A stretch of 64,000 nucleotides of DNA from NCBI GenBank assembly GCA_963719325.1, contig CAVRBW010000005.1, positions 62,001 to 126,000 on the forward strand, in the 5' to 3' direction. The stretch's first letter is position 1; every line of letters starts with the position of its first letter. A program made the translations under genes and the position numbers. The notes beneath the pieces are model-generated. The model had not been told where the DNA came from and did no database searches. It saw nothing but the letters and a program-made list of their open reading frames with translations. Of the stretch, positions 43,890 through 50,539 are shown one piece after another. Origin of the DNA: DATBLE01 sp963719325. Its GTDB lineage: Bacteria > Actinomycetota > Thermoleophilia > Gaiellales > Gaiellaceae.

Positions 43890-44473
43890 GTCTCCGTGAC
43901 CTCCAGGCGCCGACCGCCCCGAATCGATCGCCACGCAGAGGCGATGTAGAGAACGCCGGCACCGACCGCCATGCCGAGCCCGATCCAGAAGACCAACAGC
44001 GGCCAGCGGGTGCCCTCGTGGGTGACGATCACGAACGCGACCGCCGCGTAGAGAACCCAGGTGGCGGCCTTGCCGAGGAAGCTGACCGAGAACTCATAGC
44101 CGCGAGGGAGTACGAACTTCGTGCCGACGAGCAGGAGCGCGTCGCGCGCGACGATCACCGCGAGCGCGGGCCAGGGCAGCCGGTCGGCGACGAACAGCAG
44201 GATGACCGCGGCATCGATCATCAGCCGGTCGGCGAGCGGGTCGGCGTACTTGCCGAACTCGGACTCCACGTGCCAGCGGCGTGCGAGCCAACCGTCGATC
44301 TGATCGGTGATCCCGGCGACGCCGAAGATGATTCCCGATGTCCAGTCGTGCCCGCCCTCCGCTTCCACGAGGAAGACCACGAATGCGGGGATGAGCAGGA
44401 AGCGCACGACCGTGAGCGCGTTCGGAAGTCGTGCGAGTAGCGGACTGGTTGCCGAGGTGACGACCACGGTCAC
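43886..44473 (-). CDS. pgsA: CDP-alcohol phosphatidyltransferase, PgsA-like
   Basis: 195 residues with the full CDP-OH-P transferase signature DQIDGWLARRWHVESEFGKY plus ADPLADR, that is D-x2-DG-x2-AR-x8-G-x3-D-x3-D, and about five membrane helices. The N-terminal PNALTVVRFLLIPAF favours phosphatidylglycerophosphate synthase. Start is GTG 44473 or GTG 44467; TATCCT (44483-44478) lies 4 or 10 bases upstream, so the second may be right. It precedes the sugar nucleotidyltransferase in the same operon. Confidence 0.87.
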   Translation of the reverse strand: MTVVVTSATSPLLARLPNALTVVRFLLIPAFVVFLVEAEGGHDWTSGIIFGVAGITDQIDGWLARRWHVESEFGKYADPLADRLMIDAAVILLFVADRLPWPALAVIVARDALLLVGTKFVLPRGYEFSVSFLGKAATWVLYAAVAFVIVTHEGTRWPLLVFWIGLGMAVGAGVLYIASAWRSIRGGRRLEVTET

Positions 44474-44625
44474 CCAAGGATAGTCGCCCGGCTTGGGCGT
44501 CCTGGATCGCCGCTCGTTCTCTGCGTTCTCGCGGCCGGCCCGCGGCAGGTACCCGACGCGGCGAGCGTGGCGGGATTACGTCGCGCATCTGCGACGCAGC
44601 GTGACGAAAGCGGGACAATCAGGCG

Positions 44626-45636
44626 ATGGCGAACGAGCTGAGACTTCCGGGCTTCGTGAATGCCCATTCGCATACGTTCCAGCGCGGGCTGCGCGGCCGG
44701 GACGAGGGTGGCGACTTCTGGGCGTGGCGTGACGCGATGCTCGTCGAAGCGGAGCGCCAGACGGTTGACGGCATCCGAGCGGGGTACGCGCGCGCCTACC
44801 GGGAGATGCGTGCCGCCGGGTACACGGCCGTCGGCGAGTTCCACTACCTCGGATTCCCGGAAGCCCTCGCCGCCGTGCATGCTGCAGCCGAGGCGGAGAT
44901 CGAGATCGTGCTCCTCCTGACCGCGTACGCTCGCGGAGGCCTGGAGCGCTTCCGGCAGGGGTCGGTCGCCGAATACCTCGGCCAGGTCGAGTCGCTTCGC
45001 TCCGAGGCGACACACGTCGGCCTCGCTCCGCACTCCGTCCGCGCTTGCCCGGCGGACTGGCTGGAGGAGATCGGCCGCTACGCCGCTTCCGAAGGGCTCC
45101 CCCTCCACGTGCACGCCGACGAGCAACCGCGCGAGATCGACGAGTGCCTCGCAGAGCATGGCCTGCGGCCGATCGAGCTCCTTGCCCGGACGGGGTGTCT
45201 CGGCCCAAGGACGACGGTCGTTCACGCCACACATGCGAGCGCAGCCGAGCTCGACCTCCTGGCCGAGGCCGGCTCCCGGGTGTGCGTCTGCCCGACGACC
45301 GAGGCGAATCTCGGGGACGGCTATACGCCGGTCGCCGCGTTCTGCGACCGCAGCCTGGGGATCTGCATCGGCTCGGACTCGAACGTCCGAATCGATCCGC
45401 TCGAAGAGCTGAGAGAGCTGGAAGGAGTAGCCCGTCGCAACGCCGGACGCCGAAGCGTCGTCTCGGTCGGCTCGCTCCTCTGCTTCGGAGCCGACGAGGG
45501 CGGCGCAGCACTCGGGCTCGAATCGTGGCCTGAGGTCGCCGTCGATCTCGACCACCCCTCACTGCGCGGCGTCGCCGACGAAGACGTGCTCGGAGCGCTC
45601 GTCTTCGGCTGTGGTGCCGACGTCTTCGCGCCCTGA
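44626..45636 (+). CDS. hutF: Amidohydrolase, formimidoylglutamate deiminase (HutF)-like
   Basis: 336 residues of the amidohydrolase superfamily: metal ligands in GFVNAHSHTFQRGLRG, LHVHADEQ, VVHATHAS and GSDSNVRIDPLEELR, together with GEFHYL, a HutF trait. HutF deaminates N-formimino-glutamate in histidine breakdown. The usual N-terminal beta domain (about 50 residues) and part of the C-terminus are missing compared with 440-460 residue homologues, yet the start is plausible: GACAAT lies six bases before the ATG. No other hut gene is nearby, so the substrate is uncertain. Confidence 0.7.
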   Translation: MANELRLPGFVNAHSHTFQRGLRGRDEGGDFWAWRDAMLVEAERQTVDGIRAGYARAYREMRAAGYTAVGEFHYLGFPEALAAVHAAAEAEIEIVLLLTAYARGGLERFRQGSVAEYLGQVESLRSEATHVGLAPHSVRACPADWLEEIGRYAASEGLPLHVHADEQPREIDECLAEHGLRPIELLARTGCLGPRTTVVHATHASAAELDLLAEAGSRVCVCPTTEANLGDGYTPVAAFCDRSLGICIGSDSNVRIDPLEELRELEGVARRNAGRRSVVSVGSLLCFGADEGGAALGLESWPEVAVDLDHPSLRGVADEDVLGALVFGCGADVFAP

Positions 45637-45640
45637 GAGG

Positions 45641-46642
45641 TCAGCTCTCGAGCACTCCTCGGACGAAGCGGGCTCGTGCGAACGCCCGCGCCCAAAAGGC
45701 AGTGCGCTTCAGGTACGCGGTCTCGGCGGCCGGGCCGTGAAGCCCGTACGCGCCTTCGTAGGTCTCGTACGAGGCCGAAGCGGCGACACCGCCCGACCGG
45801 ACCCGAGCCGGTTCGATCTGGGTGCCCTCGTGCCACTCGTTGTAGCTCGTGATCGTCACCGCATCCGCTCCGGAGCGGATCGCCGACCTCCACATCCCGT
45901 CGTAGGTCGCACCGTCCCGCCGGAGCTTGACGCGGTCGTCTCCGGTCGCCCGCGCCGCCTCGTAGCCGGGGCCGACGGACGGCAGGCAAACGAGGTTCAC
46001 CTTGTGCGCCTGGCTGCACAGCCTCGGAAAGCTCTGGCCTCCCCACAGGAGAACGTCGTATGTGTAGACGCCGTCGAAACGTGCACTCGCGGCCTTTCCG
46101 GCAAGCGCAGTCTGTGCGAAGAGCTCGACGCCGGAGACCCGATCTCGGAGCGCGGCCCAGTCCTGCTCGGGAATGTCGAACGGCCGGTAGACGTAGACGT
46201 CGGTGATCCCCAGGGTGGCCAGGTGCAGGAGGTCGGCCTCGACGGTCTCGATCGTCCGCCCCGGATATGGCTCCAGGTGGACGGCCACCGTTAGCCCCGC
46301 CGCGTGCGCGGCGCGGAGCACGAATGGCAGGCGCACGTCTTCCGGCGAGCCCCAGCCCCACCACGAGCTGACGACCTCGCTGACACCGGCGGCGGCGATC
46401 TCGCGCATCTGCGCGCGCATGACGCGGCCGTCCGAGCTCGAGTACAGACCCCGGGCGGGAAAGTAGTTCGAGGCGACGTCGAGGGTGGTCGAGCCGGGGG
46501 CGTACCAATGCGTCCAGCCGCCGTCCAGCGCCGGCGTCCCGTACCACGGGTAGTAGAAGATCGCGACGCGCGGCGAAGCCTGCGCTGCGGCCGGAAAGGC
46601 GAGCAGCGCTACGACGACTGCGATCAGGCGGAGCGTGTTCAC
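45641..46642 (-). CDS. Secreted GH99-type (endo-alpha-mannosidase-like) glycoside hydrolase
   Basis: 333 residues with a signal peptide (MNTLRLIAVVVALLAFPAAAQA). The mature part starts with IFYYPWYGTP, has SSWWGWGSP, VAVHLEPYPGR and the active-site segment TSYNEWHEGTQIEP, whose two Glu match the GH99 catalytic pair. GH99 enzymes cut internal alpha-mannoside linkages. Cleavage of an extracellular mannan is plausible but not proven. It is convergent with the HutF-like gene; only four bases separate the stops. Confidence 0.8.
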   Translation of the reverse strand: MNTLRLIAVVVALLAFPAAAQASPRVAIFYYPWYGTPALDGGWTHWYAPGSTTLDVASNYFPARGLYSSSDGRVMRAQMREIAAAGVSEVVSSWWGWGSPEDVRLPFVLRAAHAAGLTVAVHLEPYPGRTIETVEADLLHLATLGITDVYVYRPFDIPEQDWAALRDRVSGVELFAQTALAGKAASARFDGVYTYDVLLWGGQSFPRLCSQAHKVNLVCLPSVGPGYEAARATGDDRVKLRRDGATYDGMWRSAIRSGADAVTITSYNEWHEGTQIEPARVRSGGVAASASYETYEGAYGLHGPAAETAYLKRTAFWARAFARARFVRGVLES

Positions 46643-46740
46643 GGCTGGGGGACGTCGATCTCAAAGATCATCGCACCCTCTCCGGAAGAGGAAAAGGCGA
46701 AAGTGGTTCCGGGTTCGCCGGTACGAGCCGTGATCCTCGG

Positions 46741-46950
46741 TCAGGGCTGACGGCAGCGCGGGCGCCGGACGGGTCGCCCCTTGGGCTCCCAGTCGTGATC
46801 GCACGGTCGGGGAATGGCGACGACCGCCATCATCCCCTCCCACTCCGGCTCGTCAGCGAGGATCGCTGCGAGCGCGCGCTCGGCGCGCGCCCGCGAGCGA
46901 TACACCTGGATCACCTCGCCCACGAAATGATCAGCTAGACCCCACAGCAT
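46741..46950 (-). CDS. Small conserved-looking hypothetical protein
   Basis: 69 residues (MLWGLADHFVGEVIQVYRS, RAERALAAILADEPEW, MMAVVAIP) of a kind seen as short orphans in Actinobacteria, with a beta-alpha-alpha-beta look and no catalytic motif. GGAG about six bases upstream of the ATG supports translation. Function unknown. Confidence 0.5.
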   Translation of the reverse strand: MLWGLADHFVGEVIQVYRSRARAERALAAILADEPEWEGMMAVVAIPRPCDHDWEPKGRPVRRPRCRQP

Positions 46951-47059
46951 CCTTCACTCCCTCACCATCCCCGCTCTCACCGTATGGGGCAGGCGCCGCG
47001 TGGCGATCCCTCGATCGAGGGATTCACCCCGCCTTTCACCGCAGAGGCGTGTCCGCATG

Positions 47060-47088
47060 TTGACGTGGAGTTCTCCGACGGGTATCCT
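47060..47088 (+). promoter_or_regulatory. Promoter of LacI-family gene
   Basis: TTGACG at 47060-47065 and TATCCT at 47083-47088 are exactly 17 bases apart. The operator begins inside the -10 box, so bound repressor would block the polymerase: a self-regulating gene. Confidence 0.7.
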
Positions 47089-47102
47089 GCAACCGGTTGC
47101 AG
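47087..47102. promoter_or_regulatory. LacI-family operator 1, perfect 16-bp palindrome
   Basis: CTGCAACCGGTTGCAG is a perfect palindrome with the central CG typical of LacI/GalR operators. It lies between the -10 box and the start codon of the regulator gene. The same 12-base core recurs at 48158. Confidence 0.82.
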
Positions 47103-47104
47103 TG

Positions 47105-48130
47105 ATGAAGGCCACTCGTCCTGATTCAGTTCGGACCATCGCCGACGTTGCTCGTCTCGCCGGCGTCTCGAAGTCGACGGTGTCGAGGGCTTTGAGCGAC
47201 AGCCCGCTGATCGGTGCGGAGACGAAGGATCGGATTCGCGCGATCGCTCGTGAGCACCGCTTCCGCGTCAACGCGCCGGCGCGGCAGCTGAGCATGCAGC
47301 GCAGCCGCACGATCGCCTTCGTCACCCACCCCCACCACCTGGAATCCTTCTCCGTCTCGGACCTGTTCGGGCTCGAGATCATGGGCGGCATCGCGAGCGG
47401 CCTGTTCGCCGCCGACTACGACCTGATGACCGTTCACGTCGATCCCCGAGACACCGCCTGGGCGAGCCGATACTTCGATACGGGTCGCGTGGACGGCTTC
47501 GTACTGATGACCTCGACGCGCAAGCAGACGCACATCAAGAGCCTGCTCAAGCTGGGAGCGCCGTTTATCGTCTGGGGCGTCCCGCTGCCGAACGCCAGCT
47601 ACTGCTCGGTTTGCGGTGACAATTTCGGCGGCGGAAAGGCGGCGACGAGCCACCTTCTCGATGCGGGAAGGCAACGGATCGCCTTCCTCGGCGGTTCGGC
47701 CGGGGAGCTCGAGGTCCAGTATCGGTACGACGGCTACGCGTCCGCGTTGCAGAAGGCAGGACGGAAGGTCGATCTCGATCTCGTCGCCTACGCCGAGTTC
47801 TTCTCGGAGGAATCCGCCCGCGCGGCGATGCTCGAGCTGCTCGAGCGCGCGCCGGATCTCGACGCGGTCTTCGTCAACAGCGACCTGATGGCGATCGCGG
47901 CGATGGAGGCTCTTCGCGCGCAGGGTCGACGTGTTCCCGACGACGTTGCAGTTGTCGGCTACGACGACCTTTCGATTGCGGCCTATGCAAACCCCCCGCT
48001 CACGAGCGTGCGCCAGAACGTGCCCATGGCCGGGAAGCTCCTCGCCCAGAACCTGATCGAGTACCTCGACACGGGCGTCGTGACCAACGTGTCGATTCCC
48101 GTCGAGCTCGTCGTCAGGACCTCCGCATGA
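47105..48130 (+). CDS. LacI/GalR-family transcriptional regulator
   Basis: 341 residues. The N-terminal HTH (TIADVARLAGVSKSTVSRALSDSPLIGAETKDRI) and hinge (FRVNAPARQLSMQRSRTIAFV) are followed by a periplasmic-binding-like effector domain ending VPDDVAVVGYDDLSIAAYANPPLTSVRQ. ATG 47105 follows the operator at once; GTG 47102 is also in frame. It likely represses itself and whatever lies beyond the second operator at 48158. The effector, probably a sugar, is unknown. Confidence 0.9.
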   Translation: MKATRPDSVRTIADVARLAGVSKSTVSRALSDSPLIGAETKDRIRAIAREHRFRVNAPARQLSMQRSRTIAFVTHPHHLESFSVSDLFGLEIMGGIASGLFAADYDLMTVHVDPRDTAWASRYFDTGRVDGFVLMTSTRKQTHIKSLLKLGAPFIVWGVPLPNASYCSVCGDNFGGGKAATSHLLDAGRQRIAFLGGSAGELEVQYRYDGYASALQKAGRKVDLDLVAYAEFFSEESARAAMLELLERAPDLDAVFVNSDLMAIAAMEALRAQGRRVPDDVAVVGYDDLSIAAYANPPLTSVRQNVPMAGKLLAQNLIEYLDTGVVTNVSIPVELVVRTSA

Positions 48131-48157
48131 CAACCCCGTTTTCATTTTCTGGTTCTT

Positions 48158-48169
48158 GCAACCGGTTGC
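48158..48169. promoter_or_regulatory. LacI-family operator 2
   Basis: The core GCAACCGGTTGC, identical to operator 1, lies 27 bases after the regulator's stop and 36 bases before the small gene at 48206, so that gene is a likely target. Confidence 0.75.
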
Positions 48170-48205
48170 GCGCCGTAGCCGACACCCCGACCGAAGGAGG
48201 AGCGC

Positions 48206-48400
48206 ATGCACCCGATGATCTCGACGCTCGTGAAGTGGGAGCAGGAGCTCGCGAGGCTTGACGGTCGTCCCGCAGATCGCATCGACGAGCGGCGGACGCT
48301 CAAGCTCCGGACATCCGGATCTCGCCAGCCGGCATGCGAGCAGGCCGCGCCCGCGTCAAGCGCGTATCGGCAGCAGCGCGAGGCGTCGTGCGAGACCTGA
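48206..48400 (+). CDS. Small hypothetical protein under a LacI-type operator
   Basis: 64 residues (MHPMISTLVKWEQELARLDGRPADR...) with a helical N-terminus and no known domain. A strong ribosome site, AAGGAGGAGC, precedes the ATG. The upstream operator and the downstream terminator make it look like a complete one-gene transcript. It could also be the leader peptide of a longer regulatory RNA. Function unknown. Confidence 0.5.
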   Translation: MHPMISTLVKWEQELARLDGRPADRIDERRTLKLRTSGSRQPACEQAAPASSAYRQQREASCET

Positions 48401-48465
48401 GCTCGCCGTCGTTTCCAATCGCGAAAACGAGGGACTCGCTCAGACGCCGCGGAAGCGTACTCGGC

Positions 48466-48542
48466 AGGGCGGGCAAGCTGCCTGGCGAGTAGGCCTCTCC
48501 CCTCGCCGGTCGGCGCGGAGGGCCCGCCCTCTGTTCTTGTTC
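48466..48542 (+). terminator. Branched hairpin with T-rich tail after the small gene
   Basis: Outer stem 48466-48474 (AGGGCGGGC) with 48522-48530 (GCCCGCCCT); inner stem 48482-48489 with 48502-48509 (one G-U pair); then CTGTTCTTGTTC. It closes the transcript of the small gene, or could itself be part of a structured RNA. Confidence 0.6.
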
Positions 48543-48603
48543 GGGCGGAGGCGCAAGGCGGATTTGGGCGACTCCCGGGAGCCTCGCCCCGATGCGGAGT
48601 TCG

Positions 48604-48609
48604 TAGACT
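48604..48609 (+). promoter_or_regulatory. -10 element TAGACT of oxidoreductase gene (leaderless candidate)
   Basis: TAGACT ends six bases before GTG 48616; no ribosome site is present. Confidence 0.45.
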
Positions 48610-48615
48610 GATCGT

Positions 48616-49515
48616 GTGCCGCGGCCGCTCCGGGTGGGAATTCAGCTTCCGGAGGTCGAGCGGGAGGTGCGCTGGCCCGAGATCGCGGCGATTGCCCGCG
48701 CAGCGGAGGACGTCGGCTTCGACTCGCTCTGGCTCGGAGACCATCTGCTCTATCGGGACGACGGACAGCCCGAGCGAGGGCCGTGGGATGTCTGGACGAC
48801 GCTGGCAGGGCTTGCCGTCGTGACCGAGCGCGTGACGATCGGCCCGCTCGTCGCGTGCACGGCTTTCCGTGCGCCCGGCCTGCTGGCCCGGACGGCCGCT
48901 GCGGTCGACGAGCTATCCGGTGGCCGGCTTGTCTTCGGGCTCGGCGCCGGCTGGAACGAGGCTGAGTTCCGTGCGTTCGGCATCCCGTTCGACCGGCGCG
49001 TCTCGCGCTTCGGTGAGGCCTTCGAGATCGTTCGGCGGTTGCTGGCAGGGGAGCGGGTGACGTACGAGGGCCGATTCCACCGTGTCCAGAAGGCTGTTCT
49101 CCTGCCTACTCCGGCTCGTCGACCGCCGCTCGTGATCGGCTCGAACGGCGCGCGCATGCTCGCTCTCGCTCTTCCGCACGTGGACGGCTGGAACACCTGG
49201 TACGGCTCGTACGGCAACACGTCCGAAGGCTTTGCTGCGCTCAACGCCACCATCGATGCGGCTGCGACCCAAGCCGGTCGCGACCCGCAGACGGTGAGTC
49301 GCAGCGCGTGCGTTTTCGTCGTGCTCGACCGAGACGCACCCGGCCGACCGATCGAGAACGAGGCGCCGCCCGTCGAAGGTCCGCCGGAGCGGATTGCAGC
49401 GCATCTGCGAGAGCTCGCAGATGCCGGCGCACGCGAGGCGATACTCGTCGTCAGCCCGATCACGGAGCCGTCGGTTCGGGATCTCGGCGAAGTCCTCGCG
49501 TTGCTCGACGCCTAG
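48616..49515 (+). CDS. Luciferase-like (LLM class) F420-dependent oxidoreductase
   Basis: 299 residues: RVGIQLPEVEREVRWPEI, DSLWLGDHLLYR, VTIGPLVACTAFRAPGLLARTAA, GGRLVFGLGAGWNEAEFRAFGIPF and PPLVIGSNGARMLALALPHVDGWNTW, the pattern of F420-dependent enzymes of the bacterial luciferase family. The FGLGAGWNE-type segment is common in actinobacterial members. The substrate is unknown. GTG 48616 has a -10 like box six bases upstream. Confidence 0.85.
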   Translation: MPRPLRVGIQLPEVEREVRWPEIAAIARAAEDVGFDSLWLGDHLLYRDDGQPERGPWDVWTTLAGLAVVTERVTIGPLVACTAFRAPGLLARTAAAVDELSGGRLVFGLGAGWNEAEFRAFGIPFDRRVSRFGEAFEIVRRLLAGERVTYEGRFHRVQKAVLLPTPARRPPLVIGSNGARMLALALPHVDGWNTWYGSYGNTSEGFAALNATIDAAATQAGRDPQTVSRSACVFVVLDRDAPGRPIENEAPPVEGPPERIAAHLRELADAGAREAILVVSPITEPSVRDLGEVLALLDA

Positions 49516-49531
49516 GCTGCCTTTTGCGCGG

Positions 49532-49690
49532 CTAGCGCAAGAATGACGAGGACTTACGCGAGAGGGCGGCCTTCCGCGGCAGCGCTCGTAGGTGCCTGAG
49601 TGCGTGCGCGTTCACCTTCCGCAGGAATCTGATGTCCCCAGCCTTGCCCGCGTGCTCGTCGGCCGGACTTCTTTCTTCGTTCGACTCCAT
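49532..49690 (-). CDS. Possible small basic protein
   Basis: A 52-residue frame (MESNEERSPADEHAGKAGD...ALRHLRALPRKAALSRKSS) with AAGGGT five bases before the ATG. Charged N-terminus, strongly basic C-terminus; no known family. The surrounding 387 bases (49516-49902) hold no other supported gene. The case rests on the ribosome site and the composition only. Confidence 0.3.
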   Translation of the reverse strand: MESNEERSPADEHAGKAGDIRFLRKVNAHALRHLRALPRKAALSRKSSSFLR

Positions 49691-49902
49691 GTGACCCTTG
49701 TATCGAGGTGGCGAACGCGGAAACGTCGGCTGACGATGGAGCTTCTGCCAGAAGGGGGACGCTCTTGCTGCTGCTCGACGATCGCCGCTCCACGTTTCGC
49801 GCGGCGACGAGGACGACACGCGATACTGCGGGGTCTTGCTGGCCCCAGGTGCGGCGAACTACCGAGGCAAGATCGCCTACAGGTGACGAAGCTCCGGGCA
49901 CG

Positions 49903-50094
49903 ATGACGCGCACCGATCTCACCGAGATCCGCAGGCTCCGGGAGCGGATGGAGAAGCGTTTCAGCGCCGCGATGCGCCGCGCCGACGCGATCCTGACGGC
50001 GGCGCCCAGGTCGACCGCGCTGGAGCCGAGCGTCGCGAGGGCTCAGCCGGACTCGGCCGCAGAGCCTCGTCGTAAGCCCGTTCTCGGCTTCTGA
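49903..50094 (+). CDS. Possible small helical protein
   Basis: A 63-residue frame (MTRTDLTEIRRLRERMEKRFSAAMRRADAIL...) that looks like a charged helix followed by an Ala/Pro-rich tail and the end RRKPVLGF. A longer form from GTG 49708 is less protein-like. No ribosome site is clear. Unknown; it could be spurious. Confidence 0.35.
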   Translation: MTRTDLTEIRRLRERMEKRFSAAMRRADAILTAAPRSTALEPSVARAQPDSAAEPRRKPVLGF

Positions 50095-50162
50095 CCTCTT
50101 CGGGTTGTCGCGACTACCGACGCGGCGTCCGACGGGTAGCGATACGGACGCTCACACCAAAG

Positions 50163-50188
50163 AAAAGGCCCTGCAGAGAGGGCCTTTT
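50163..50188. terminator. Bidirectional terminator next to tRNA-Pro
   Basis: AAAAGGCCCT and AGGGCCTTTT form a perfect 10-bp stem with a six-base loop. On the minus strand it comes four bases after the tRNA and continues TTTTCTTT; on the plus strand it could end the small gene at 49903. Confidence 0.8.
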
Positions 50189-50191
50189 TAG

Positions 50192-50266
50192 TCGGGGCGC
50201 CGAGATTTGAACTCGGGACCTCTAGTCCCCCAGACTAGCGCGCTAACCAGGCTGCGCCACGCCCCG
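50192..50266 (-). tRNA. tRNA-Pro (anticodon GGG)
   Basis: A 75-base cloverleaf on the minus strand: acceptor CGGGGCG/CGCCCCG, D-arm GCGC...GCGC, anticodon arm CTAGT-CTGGGGG-ACTAG with GGG at the anticodon, variable AGGTC, T-arm CCGAG-TTCAAAT-CTCGG, discriminator A. It reads CCC codons. CCA is not encoded. Confidence 0.93.
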
Positions 50267-50505
50267 TGGGGCGGATCGTAGCGAAACGGGGTAACCAAGC
50301 CGAATCCGGAGAGATGGCTTCCACAGCGCCACCCGGCTCTTCAGCCTCCCCCGCTCGCTCTCGACCATTTCGGCCACTCTTCGCCAGTGCGGACAACGCA
50401 ACCCGGGCCTTCACGGGCCGGTGTTGGCATTTCCCAACAGCTGGCTCCTAGCGAAGTAGTTGCAAGCGGCCCGAGGTGGGCTAAACGGATACCCCTTCCT
50501 CTTAG

Positions 50506-50533
50506 TTGTCTCAGGACGGTTGTTTGGAACAAT
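50506..50533 (+). promoter_or_regulatory. Promoter of LuxR-type regulator (leaderless candidate)
   Basis: TTGTCT at 50506-50511 and AACAAT at 50528-50533 are 16 bases apart; AACAAT ends six bases before GTG 50540. The 270 bases from the tRNA to here hold no other supported feature. Confidence 0.5.
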
Positions 50534-50539
50534 CCGTTC

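Noticed and set aside
48150..48180. CcpA-like catabolite site
   Set aside because: The palindrome equals the operator of the adjacent LacI-family gene, which explains it better.
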